From Ceratopteris richardii (taxonomy: Eukaryota > Streptophyta > Polypodiopsida > Polypodiales > Pteridaceae), in the NCBI GenBank assembly GCA_020310875.1, contig CM035407.1:221610496-221674495 (forward strand): DNA of 64,000 bases, read 5' to 3'. Positions within the stretch are counted from its first letter, which is position 1, and each line of letters opens with the position of its first letter. Below the pieces are notes generated by a model. The model ran no database searches. It was not told the DNA's origin and saw only the letters and a list, made by a program, of their open reading frames with translations. Made by a program: the position numbers and the translations under genes. Positions 34,702 to 43,228 of the stretch are shown in pieces.

Positions 34702-36129
34702 TTATGCATGATGTGGGGTTTCGGTGTATGAATTTATACAAGGTTTGGTTGAGGGTGAATTATTATAAGGGTGGAGTTTAAACGGGGTGGGAGAATTGTT
34801 AGATAAGGGGGTACAAGAAGACGTCTGGATACGTTTCGGTATCCATGTCCTAAGAGTCTTTGAGTGGGTGGTATGTTTCTGCTGAGGGACAAAAAGTGGT
34901 GTCGGGTTTGGTGGTATTGAAGGATGAAAAGGTTTCTGAGGGGTATATATTACATGGCTTGAGGGTTGGGCTATAATACATTGTTTGGGTACCCAAATCT
35001 GCCTGGGTGTGGGTCGATTGATAAGATACTTCTTGGCGATCCAAATCTGTCGAGTATTGGTACTTGTAGAAGAAGATCGAGGGGACTTTGGATGCTGACT
35101 CTGCCTCTGTTGCAACTTTGTCTTGTTCTCGTCTGCAGTGTTGCCAATAGCCTGTGGTTGCTGTCCTTTTGGCACCCATATTTGTTTCGTGCCACTTGTT
35201 CTATGATGTTGATACTGCTGCTTTCTTTGCCTTGTCTGGTGGTGTCGTCGGTCTGGGTTCCTCTGTCGTGGTTGACTCCTTCGTGGTTGGGTTTGAGAGG
35301 TCCATTGGACGCTCTGCTTTGGAAAAGAAGGGAGATCCAACACTTGCGTGACCTGCCCATTAGGAAGTGATTCGTTCTTTATCTTTAATCTAGGCCAGTC
35401 CGCAGCAAGTTTGGAAGGATGAGCACTGCAGGGTGTTGTGCTCATTTGGCCGCTGATGCAACCCACCTGACCGCTGATTGTGTCCATCTGCCCTAGCGGT
35501 TGGGTAGCTGCCCCTTCTAGTTTGCAGGAAGCCCCAGGGAAGATCTCCTGTCGTCCTTCTGATTGACAACTGTCCCTAGCCAAGCCCGAGTGGGTTGGTG
35601 TAGACGTAACGTGACTGATCTGACCCAAGATCTCCCGGTCTTCCGTCGCATGTATTTCATAGGGTCTAGGGTTACAAACCTCAGTCGGAATGCCATTAGG
35701 GAAGTCAAGCGGTATCACTCGCTTCTGTTCTAAGGTTCCAATCTGTAAGGAGTCTTGTCTAAGATTTAGGTCCACTGAGTGATCGTATAGCCAATCTTGG
35801 CCAAGGATTGGGGGTTCTATCAGGTCGTCATCATGGCACACTAGTAGCTTCGCTGTCATGGTCACATCCTTAATGAGGATAGGAAGGTCCACCTCACCCA
35901 TGCAAGGGGTTTCCATGCCTCCTAGCCCTATGAGGTATGCCTCAATTGGCCGCATTTCTATTCCTGAATCCTTATAGTGGGACCATCTAATCGCACTAGT
36001 CGCAGCACCTGAGTCAATTAAAGCCCTGAGCTCTTGGCAAGGGTTGTCGTGCTCTAGCCTGACTGTAATGAATGGTCTCCTGTCCACTATACTAGGATGA
36101 GTGGTTGACTTTACTTGACACATGGCCAT
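34702..36129 (-). CDS. G1 ORF2: retropepsin-like aspartic protease with basic tail
   Basis: The 475-codon ORF begins at the tandem ATGs (MAM) at 36129 and overlaps the end of pol by 19 bases in another frame. Residues 15-120 look like a retroviral-type protease: ALIDSGAATSAI (catalytic DSG near residue 38), a glycine-rich middle (LIGLGGMETPCMGEVDLP) and ILGQDWLYDHSVDL (near residue 106, the usual ILGxDWL block). The rest is rich in Q, R, P and S with no known fold. In most Ty3/gypsy elements protease lies between gag and RT; here it follows integrase. No other protease is seen in gag or pol, so this one would have to mature the proteins. The protease call is firm by motif, the role inferred. 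Confidence 0.8.
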   Translation of the reverse strand: MAMCQVKSTTHPSIVDRRPFITVRLEHDNPCQELRALIDSGAATSAIRWSHYKDSGIEMRPIEAYLIGLGGMETPCMGEVDLPILIKDVTMTAKLLVCHDDDLIEPPILGQDWLYDHSVDLNLRQDSLQIGTLEQKRVIPLDFPNGIPTEVCNPRPYEIHATEDREILGQISHVTSTPTHSGLARDSCQSEGRQEIFPGASCKLEGAATQPLGQMDTISGQVGCISGQMSTTPCSAHPSKLAADWPRLKIKNESLPNGQVTQVLDLPSFPKQSVQWTSQTQPRRSQPRQRNPDRRHHQTRQRKQQYQHHRTSGTKQIWVPKGQQPQAIGNTADENKTKLQQRQSQHPKSPRSSSTSTNTRQIWIAKKYLINRPTPRQIWVPKQCIIAQPSSHVIYTPQKPFHPSIPPNPTPLFVPQQKHTTHSKTLRTWIPKRIQTSSCTPLSNNSPTPFKLHPYNNSPSTKPCINSYTETPHHA

Positions 36130-39100
36130 GGGATATCTGGGTATAGCTTGACTCTACAGCCACTAATATAATTAGGCATTACGTCTCCTTCTAAGGTGGC
36201 TAATTGTACTGCTCCACTTGTTGAGAGTCTGTTAATGATCATAGGTCCATAACCTCGCTTTTCTAACTTACGTGTGTGTTGCTTTAGCGTATATACTAGA
36301 ACTAAATCTCCTTCTTTTAGGCCTTTATCTTTCACATGTGCATCAAAATATGCTTTCTGTCGCTTCTTCGCTGCATATATGCCTGCTGCTGCCTTTAGCC
36401 TGGTTTCTCCTAATCGTTCCAAGTCTATTATTCTTGCTGATGATTCATGGCCGGTCCATTGATGTTCTTGTGCAACCTTAAGGGTCGGTATCAAGAAGTC
36501 CAAAGGAAGCACTGCATTCTGACCAAAAACCATATGAAAGGGAGTTGCATTGAGTACGGTCTTGTAGGCCACTCGATATGCCCAAACAGCGTGGTGTAAC
36601 TGTTTGTCCCAATCTGAACGTTTGTTGTTCACGAGTTTCGTCAGTACGTTACAAAGGATCTTATTAGTGCTTTCTGCCTGACCATTGGCCTGAGGATGAT
36701 ATGGTGCGGATTTCTTGTGAATCACCATAAAATCCTGTAACAAATATTCAATGACTTGGTTTAGAAAGTGAGTGCCTCGATCGCTCACTAACTCTATAGG
36801 CAGTCCATATCTTGTAAAGACATTCTCAAATAAGAATTTTGCAGTTGTGTGTGCATCATTCTTTTTCGTGGCTTTTGCCTCTACCCATTTCGTAAGATAA
36901 TCTGTGGCAACAATAATGTATTCAGCATGTGTACCTTTTGCAGGGGGGTTAATGGGTCCTACAAAGTCTATACCCCACTTTGAAAATGCACGTCCGCCCA
37001 TCATGGGTTTCAATGGCATTTCATCTCTGCGAGTAGGAAACTGAGTTCTTTGGCACACATCACATCTCTTTACATAGGTATGAGCATCCATGTGAAGAGT
37101 GGGCCACCATAATCCTGCAAAGAGGATGGCTTTGATTATCCTATCGGGTCCAAAGTGACCTCCTGCAACACCTTGGTGTGCAGTCTCTAGTATGCTCAGA
37201 TAATCGCTCTCATGAACACATTGTCTTAGATATCCATCTCGTCCTCTTTTGTATAGGTTATCGCCAATAAGTGAATAATCTTGAGCTTCCTGCTCTAGAC
37301 TGCGTTGTCGAGCTAAGGTCATTCCTTGAGGGAATGTCTTCGTCCTCAAGTATGTCACTAAAGGTTCACTCCAGTCTGGTGTGAGAGACACGTGATATAA
37401 TGTAGCATGCTCTACTGGTGATCTTTCACAACAAACATGGCATTCTTTACACAACTTGTAGACATCTGCTTCCATCGAAGCCCAATATACTCCTAGTCTA
37501 TGCAGAGTCTGTAATGTTCGATGTTTCGAATGATGTTGCTTTAATGCACCTAGGTGTGCTAATTGCAACCAATTTGCATGTTCTGAACAAGCAAGAATCT
37601 TTTGATTATCCTGTTTATATATACTTCCTGCTATGATTTGGTATCTCTGAGACTTGGTAATCTCCCCTTCTTTGATCTTTATCCTAGGATTCTTGGGTCC
37701 GTATGTCAGAATAGGGACTATAGGCTTAGCCCATTCTGGTGCTATCTCAAGGTTAAACAAATATGCGTCTGGTAACTCATCCACTACTCCTTGAGGAGCT
37801 TCTCTTGAGGTTAATCTTGAAAGGTGGTCAGCTCTGAGATGTGTCTTTCCTTTCCTAACTACAACTTCAAAATCATATTCCATGAGTAATAGAAACCAAC
37901 GTATTAGTCGTCCTGTGTTACATGGCTTGTTGACTAAGTACAATAGGGCTTGATGATCTGTAAAGAACTTGAATTTGTTTGCCAACAAGTAGTGCCTAAA
38001 CTTCTTTACCGCGTAGATCATCCCTAATCCCTCTCGTTCCGTCGTGGTGTAATTTCTTTCTGCTGCGTTCAATTGTCTGCTCGCGTAAGCTATGGGGAGA
38101 TCTATGTTACCTTCATTCGTGGGTTGTGCTAACACACATCCTATGGCATAGTTGGATGCATCCACATGTACATGGAATGGCTTACTCCAATCTGGGGTTG
38201 TCAATATAGGTGCTGAGCACAAGCGTCGTTTAAGTTCATTGAATGAATTTTCACATTCATCTGTCCATTCAAAGTTGGTTAAAAGAGAGTACAAAGGCTT
38301 GGCTATGATCGCATACATGTGTATGAATCTCCTATAATAACCGCAATGGCCCATAAATGCCTGTACCTCTTTCACATTAGTTGGTCTAGGTAATTTTGCA
38401 ATTACCTTCACCTTTTCTTCATCCGTAGAGATTCCATTTTTTGACACAATGTGTCCTAGAATTTTGCCTTGTCTGACCATGAAAACGCATTTTTCTGGGT
38501 TCAAACAAACCTGATATTCTGGACATTTGTCAAATATTTGTCTTAACTCTGGGATATGTGTCTGTTTGACATTTGAATGTGCACATAAGTCATCGACATA
38601 AACTTCCAAACTCTTGCATAAGAATTCCTTGAAAACATAACACATGAGTCGCTGGAAAGTGGCGGGTGCATTTGTTAAGCCAAATGGCATTACCCGAAAT
38701 GCAAATATGCCCCATTCAGTGGCAAATGCCATCTTGTGTTGGTCCTCTGGAGCAATGGCTACTTGATTATAGCCTGAAAAACCATCAGGAAAGCTGTAAA
38801 CTTCCTTGCCCGCAACTCTTTCCAATAGATGTTCTGTGATAGGAAGAGGATAGCTATCTCTAATCGTTGGGGCGTTAACTTTTTTAAGGTTAATACACAC
38901 ACGCAATTTTCCATTCTTCTTGGACACTACCACAATGGGAGATACCCATTCGGTATGCTCAATTTCGTAAATGAATCCTGCTTCTATCAAGCGATCTATC
39001 TCCTCTTTAATCTTCGCAGCGTAGTTATCATTGTACATGTAAGGTTTCTGTTTTGTAGGTTTTGCATCTGGAGTCATAGGGATTCTATGAGAACATATAT

Positions 39101-39959
39101 CTGGATCTACTCCTTTCAAATCTTTGTAACTCCAAGCAAAAACATCTCTATATTCGCGCAATAGGGCAACTAGCTCTTCTTCTTCTTCAGTTGTCAAATC
39201 ATGCCCTATGTATGTATATTTTTCTTCTTCTCCTTCTATGGCTACGATTATTTTCTTGGTTTTCTCTCGGTTATCATATACTTGTCCGTCATTCGCTTTT
39301 CTATTAGGCATTTGTACCATGATACTTCTATCTTCGATTTCATATTTCTTGAAATTCTCGGGTACTTCAAACAAAGATTCTTCTTTTTCTGACATGGTTT
39401 CTTTCTTCTTTCTTTTCTTGCCTTCACTCTTAGTAGTCACTTGAGTGGCTAACCTCACCTCATTTGTAATTTCTTCCTGTTTCTGAGGGTGAGTTTCTAC
39501 TTCGTGAAAATATTCTTCCTCTGATGCAAAGGGTGAGTCCATGATAATTGATTCTAAATCAAAATCACTTGCATCCTCAAATGCATCAGTGTTAGGTTCA
39601 CACTCTTCTAAAATTGCATCGCACATGATTGGCTCTATCGTAAAAAGTGAAATGTCATAGCCATCCTCGTCACAGTGGGGTGTCCATTGTTCTTCATTGA
39701 TGGCTACATCCATGGTTGCTAGGATTTCTGCCCAACCATGGTGTTCAAACTCTTCGTCTGGAAATACTACAGGTGCATAAGGTGGATCTTGAAGGGTTCG
39801 TGGATGTTGTTCTGCACCTAAGGTCCTTGCTTCTAATCTTTCTTCCTCTTGTTTTGCAACTTTACACATCCATAGATGAGTATCTTCATGCAGCTCAGAA
39901 ATCAGGATCAGTTTTAGCGGAACCCATACCAGAAGATCTAGACATGATGTTTCGTGCAT
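36111..39959 (-). CDS. G1 pol: reverse transcriptase, RNase H, integrase
   Basis: This is an uninterrupted 1,282-codon ORF. Residues 1-250 are acidic and unrecognised. RT follows (SKKNGKLRVCINLKKVN, FPDGFSGYNQVAI with the first catalytic D near 390, YVDDL near 451), then RNase H (HVDASNYAIGCVLA near 600, TDHQALLYLVNKP, RADHLSRL). Two HHCC zinc-binding modules come next: one ending CKECHVC (about 800-846), one HQGVAGGHFG to CDVCQRTQ (about 923-973). The integrase core has WGIDFVGPI, VSDRGTHF and NGQAESTNK, followed by a basic C-terminal domain. No protease precedes RT. It would copy and insert the element in virus-like particles. How it is expressed relative to gag is unclear because a 0.5-kb gap separates them. 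Confidence 0.95.
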   Translation of the reverse strand: MHETSCLDLLVWVPLKLILISELHEDTHLWMCKVAKQEEERLEARTLGAEQHPRTLQDPPYAPVVFPDEEFEHHGWAEILATMDVAINEEQWTPHCDEDGYDISLFTIEPIMCDAILEECEPNTDAFEDASDFDLESIIMDSPFASEEEYFHEVETHPQKQEEITNEVRLATQVTTKSEGKKRKKKETMSEKEESLFEVPENFKKYEIEDRSIMVQMPNRKANDGQVYDNREKTKKIIVAIEGEEEKYTYIGHDLTTEEEEELVALLREYRDVFAWSYKDLKGVDPDICSHRIPMTPDAKPTKQKPYMYNDNYAAKIKEEIDRLIEAGFIYEIEHTEWVSPIVVVSKKNGKLRVCINLKKVNAPTIRDSYPLPITEHLLERVAGKEVYSFPDGFSGYNQVAIAPEDQHKMAFATEWGIFAFRVMPFGLTNAPATFQRLMCYVFKEFLCKSLEVYVDDLCAHSNVKQTHIPELRQIFDKCPEYQVCLNPEKCVFMVRQGKILGHIVSKNGISTDEEKVKVIAKLPRPTNVKEVQAFMGHCGYYRRFIHMYAIIAKPLYSLLTNFEWTDECENSFNELKRRLCSAPILTTPDWSKPFHVHVDASNYAIGCVLAQPTNEGNIDLPIAYASRQLNAAERNYTTTEREGLGMIYAVKKFRHYLLANKFKFFTDHQALLYLVNKPCNTGRLIRWFLLLMEYDFEVVVRKGKTHLRADHLSRLTSREAPQGVVDELPDAYLFNLEIAPEWAKPIVPILTYGPKNPRIKIKEGEITKSQRYQIIAGSIYKQDNQKILACSEHANWLQLAHLGALKQHHSKHRTLQTLHRLGVYWASMEADVYKLCKECHVCCERSPVEHATLYHVSLTPDWSEPLVTYLRTKTFPQGMTLARQRSLEQEAQDYSLIGDNLYKRGRDGYLRQCVHESDYLSILETAHQGVAGGHFGPDRIIKAILFAGLWWPTLHMDAHTYVKRCDVCQRTQFPTRRDEMPLKPMMGGRAFSKWGIDFVGPINPPAKGTHAEYIIVATDYLTKWVEAKATKKNDAHTTAKFLFENVFTRYGLPIELVSDRGTHFLNQVIEYLLQDFMVIHKKSAPYHPQANGQAESTNKILCNVLTKLVNNKRSDWDKQLHHAVWAYRVAYKTVLNATPFHMVFGQNAVLPLDFLIPTLKVAQEHQWTGHESSARIIDLERLGETRLKAAAGIYAAKKRQKAYFDAHVKDKGLKEGDLVLVYTLKQHTRKLEKRGYGPMIINRLSTSGAVQLATLEGDVMPNYISGCRVKLYPDIPWPCVK

Positions 39960-40516
39960 ATCAGGCTAGATTAAAAGAGGGACCTCAAGTAGCTGAAATG
40001 AGCAAAAACTACCCTCGAGCTGATCTAGAAATTGAGAGAACTAAACTTTGCATGAAGATGGTAGAATTAGCACAAGCTTTGTTCAAAGCCTCTAGATATC
40101 TTAATTGGAATAACATGGCAAAATCGGAATTACATTTTCAAGGACTAATGGAGAGGCTAGAATATTTGATTGAAAGCAAAGAGAAAAAGGATCAGCATAG
40201 GAACCCCATTGTCCCAGAGACACAGGAAAGGAATGCACCATCCCTGTCTCAAGTACCCAATACAGAAAGTCAAGACAATTTGTCTTCCATACATAAATAT
40301 TCACATGAATTTTTGAGAGAAATCCAAGAAGAGAAATGGAGAAAAGAACAAGGAACCCATCCTCCTATTCAAGAAATAGATGACTTGCAGGAACAATTTC
40401 CCCAAGACATTCCCTCTATTTACGATGATGTAGAGGAAGAACAACTGAGTGAACACACAGGATTTGAATCTAATTCTTTACAAGACTTACCTCAGTTCTG
40501 GATTCTCTTGATTTAA
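39716..40516 (+). CDS. Antisense ORF in the G1 gag-pol gap
   Basis: A 266-codon plus-strand frame covers the gap between gag (stop at 40487) and pol (ATG at 39959) and overlaps both. From about 39880 its composition looks like real protein: hydrophilic, with acidic and helical stretches (PEDLDMMFRAYQARLKEG, AKSELHFQGLMERLEYLI, EEKWRKEQGTHPPIQ). The minus strand here is full of stops. No domain was recognised. A start at the MM near 39942 is as likely as the first ATG, which lies opposite pol. It could be a genuine antisense gene, as reported for some plant gypsy elements such as Grande, or a piece of gag/pol flipped in place. Confidence 0.45.
   Translation: MLGFLPNHGVQTLRLEILQVHKVDLEGFVDVVLHLRSLLLIFLPLVLQLYTSIDEYLHAAQKSGSVLAEPIPEDLDMMFRAYQARLKEGPQVAEMSKNYPRADLEIERTKLCMKMVELAQALFKASRYLNWNNMAKSELHFQGLMERLEYLIESKEKKDQHRNPIVPETQERNAPSLSQVPNTESQDNLSSIHKYSHEFLREIQEEKWRKEQGTHPPIQEIDDLQEQFPQDIPSIYDDVEEEQLSEHTGFESNSLQDLPQFWILLI
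39966..40490 (-). other. Candidate intron between G1 gag and pol
   Basis: On the minus strand CTGAG|GTAAGT (intron from 40490) overlaps the gag stop codon, and a pyrimidine-rich stretch CCCTCTTTTAATCTAG ends at 39966, six bases before the pol ATG. Splicing would remove 525 bases but would not fuse gag and pol in frame. Introns in this position are known in Ogre elements. This is a reading of signals only. Confidence 0.35.
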
Positions 40517-43228
40517 TTCCTGAGAAGTCAATTCTAGGATTTTGGCTCTAGATTCCTTCAAACTTCCTTCCAACTCAGTTATCTTTTTACTCCACTTTCT
40601 CTTTATTCTTTCTCTAGAATCTTTCCAAGATTTTGTCTTTTTACTGCTAGATTCTGCAACTTCACTAGTTCCAGCTACTTTCTCCTGATTAAGCTGTTGG
40701 TTTTGTAAGAGCGCCTGGGCTCTTGTTATAGCTTGGATAGGCACGTATGTAGGGTTGGATCCATCTGTGTTATTTACAATACCTATCACGTTGATCGGTT
40801 TCACACTCGAAGCATTGAGAGGGTTCTTAGGACAATCTTTGATTATATGCTCTTTGCCACAATCAACACAAAAGCCTTGTATGTTATAGTACTGTGATTG
40901 TCCTGCTATAGGAGGATGTGGACACTCCTTTATGAAGTGATCTCCTTGGCACCTAAAGCATGGTCCTCTAGGGCCCTGTGGTCTTTGTTGTCTCAATTGG
41001 GGCCGTGGATTTGGGTTTGTGTACATCACATTAGCATAGTCTGGCTCCCAACTAGGTTCCACTGGTGGACTATCATAATGATATGTTTCTACGTGTTCTG
41101 GTGACTCTATGTAATATGCGGGTGGACTATCTACATGCGTAGAGTCAAAACTGTTCGAATTCGGGTCACCCTCTGTGATCAAAGGTGAAGAAGGCACTAA
41201 GGCCCTACTTAGGTTCTCTTCTGTAGCAGCGTATTTGACTGAGATGACATTCGCTGGTGGGGGTGGCTGCTGAGCTAAGACAGGTTGAGGTCTCTGTTGA
41301 GCCTGGTATGGGTAGTTCTGAGGAGGCCTATAGTAATAAGGCTGAGCATTGTATTGGCCTTGATACCTACCTGGCTGTGCGTATGCTTGCGGGTAGTTCT
41401 GTCTCACGGTTTGTTTGTTGTATGGGCAGTCCTGAGCCGTATGATTCGTGTATCTTCTCTCAATTGTATAGTATTGGCCACTAGGGTTGGCTTGTGGTTG
41501 TGGTGCATTGGGACACACATTTGCCATGTGATCACCACCACAGGTGTAACAACGCTTGTTCATTAGTACCCTAGGTTTGCTAGAAACTCCTAGTTTCTGG
41601 GCCACTTTTTCTGCTAGCTCTTCTATCGAGTTAGACAATTTTGTGGATGCTAGAGATGAACAGTCTGAGTCCTTATAGACCTTTGAGAGTTCCAACTCGT
41701 CTCCTAAGTTGTCCTCAATGTCTATACAAATTCTTACACATTGCTCTAGCGTTCTGGGTTCTTTTAGGTACACGTAGGAGCGTAGTTTAGAGCTCAACAA
41801 GCCATCTAGAAACAATGACACTTGCTTGGCCTGTGAGGGTAGCTCTTGCATTGGACATCGTTCAACATATTGTCTAAACCTACGTCCTGCCAGTCTAACT
41901 GTTTCTTGCGGGGTCTGTTTGAAGCTATGAATCAACGAAGACGTGTCATGTCTAATCCCACTTTTAGAGAATTCAGTGATGAATGACTCTAAAAAGTGAT
42001 GGATGTCTCTAAATTGCCTTTGTTGCAAAGGTTGGAACCAAGTTAAAGCGGTGTTCTTTAACATTAGTCCAAATGCGTTGTATTGCGTGAACATGTCTTC
42101 AACTTGTTCGGCTCTTAGTACTTGCTGGAATTCTGCAACATGGTCATAGGGATCTCCTGTCCCATCAAAGTAATTTTTCATGGATTTCACTAACTGAGTG
42201 GGTCTCAATATTCTTGCGTGTTCACGTGGTCTGGGTAGAGGAAAATCATCTCTACCACCTGGTATTCCATGATCTCTTTGTCTATCTGCTCTATTAGTGT
42301 CCGTGGTTGTTCTATCTCTCCCCATGGGATGAGTGAAGCTTACTTCGGGTCTCTCTTTATTTCTTTCTCTTTGATTTCCATGGGCTGATGATGTTCCTGC
42401 CCCTTGTTGACTTGTATTCATGTTTGTTCTAGATGGAGGGAATACCAATTCACCTCTCCATGTGTATGTGTTTTTAGCGTGGTCAGGCACCACAAAGACT
42501 CTTTCTGAAGTCTCATCCAGGTATACAACCTTTCCAGGTGTATCCGGGTCCTTGAACTCGTATATAGTGATGATACCTACCTCACTAAGTAGTTCTGTCT
42601 TGTATCTCCAAAAGGCTTCATCAGTTTCTTTATTTACAAACAACTCTATGCTTCTGTTGTCCTGAGGGATCCATTCTGGGATTAGTACTCGTGTCAGTAC
42701 AGATTTCCCTCTAGGTGTTCTAGGCTCTTCTAATGGTTCTTTTCCTTGAGATTTAGTTTCCGTCTCTAGCTGAATCACGCCAAACTCGTTGGTATTGTTT
42801 GGCTGCGTACTTAAGATGTACATAGTTCCTTCCTTGTCTATGTACGCGTTTCTCTCAAATTTCACCACTGGACGTTCCAATCCAATGGGTTGATCGGGGT
42901 TGTGCATTTGCACCACTTGCCTTCGCAAACCATCCTCATAGATGCGAGCACCTAATCGGTTGGTTCGAAGAAACTCTAGTTGTGTTCTATAGGGTCCTTC
43001 TGGTTTTTCTAAATAGGCTACATTAGACCCTCCTTCTGGTCTTTCTGTGCTAAATGCCATTTTTGAATCACTAGTATCAGAGCTCTCGTAGGGATAACTA
43101 GTGTTCAATTGTTGAGCCCACGATTGTGCAGTAGTTCTTACACTTGCCTCTGATGATCTAAGGCTTCGTCGGTCTGACTTACCTATATGTTTGCCCGATC
43201 TAAGGTTCATTAATTTTCTTCCTTGCAC
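40487..43228 (-). CDS. G1 gag (capsid/nucleocapsid) polyprotein
   Basis: This 913-codon ORF starts MQGRKLMNLRSGKH. The Retrotrans_gag-like core spans about residues 340-500 (YFDGTGDPYDHVAEFQQVL, TALTWFQPLQQRQ, FSKSGIRHDTSSLIHSFKQ, LFLDGLLSSKLRSYVYLKEP). Three zinc knuckles follow: CYTCGGDHMANVC (near 558), CFRCQGDHFIKEC (near 756) and CVDCGKEHIIKDC (near 785), all with spacing CX2CX3HX4C, one residue shorter than the usual CX2CX4HX4C. A Q/P/Y-rich linker separates the first from the other two. The C-terminus is a basic, helical, coiled-coil-like tail. It should form the particle and bind element RNA. No protease domain follows in this frame. Confidence 0.9.
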   Translation of the reverse strand: MQGRKLMNLRSGKHIGKSDRRSLRSSEASVRTTAQSWAQQLNTSYPYESSDTSDSKMAFSTERPEGGSNVAYLEKPEGPYRTQLEFLRTNRLGARIYEDGLRRQVVQMHNPDQPIGLERPVVKFERNAYIDKEGTMYILSTQPNNTNEFGVIQLETETKSQGKEPLEEPRTPRGKSVLTRVLIPEWIPQDNRSIELFVNKETDEAFWRYKTELLSEVGIITIYEFKDPDTPGKVVYLDETSERVFVVPDHAKNTYTWRGELVFPPSRTNMNTSQQGAGTSSAHGNQRERNKERPEVSFTHPMGRDRTTTDTNRADRQRDHGIPGGRDDFPLPRPREHARILRPTQLVKSMKNYFDGTGDPYDHVAEFQQVLRAEQVEDMFTQYNAFGLMLKNTALTWFQPLQQRQFRDIHHFLESFITEFSKSGIRHDTSSLIHSFKQTPQETVRLAGRRFRQYVERCPMQELPSQAKQVSLFLDGLLSSKLRSYVYLKEPRTLEQCVRICIDIEDNLGDELELSKVYKDSDCSSLASTKLSNSIEELAEKVAQKLGVSSKPRVLMNKRCYTCGGDHMANVCPNAPQPQANPSGQYYTIERRYTNHTAQDCPYNKQTVRQNYPQAYAQPGRYQGQYNAQPYYYRPPQNYPYQAQQRPQPVLAQQPPPPANVISVKYAATEENLSRALVPSSPLITEGDPNSNSFDSTHVDSPPAYYIESPEHVETYHYDSPPVEPSWEPDYANVMYTNPNPRPQLRQQRPQGPRGPCFRCQGDHFIKECPHPPIAGQSQYYNIQGFCVDCGKEHIIKDCPKNPLNASSVKPINVIGIVNNTDGSNPTYVPIQAITRAQALLQNQQLNQEKVAGTSEVAESSSKKTKSWKDSRERIKRKWSKKITELEGSLKESRAKILELTSQELNQENPELR
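43177..43183 (-). promoter_or_regulatory. Candidate splice donor in G1 gag codon 16
   Basis: The minus strand reads ATAG|GTAAGTCAG, an excellent match to the plant 5' splice site, within the gag codons for HIGK. It could supply the leader exon of a spliced ORF3 message using the acceptor at 34502. Confidence 0.35.

Noticed and set aside
35517..35708. Small minus-strand ORFs overlapping G1 ORF2
   Set aside because: They are alternate-frame shadows of the long basic tail of ORF2.
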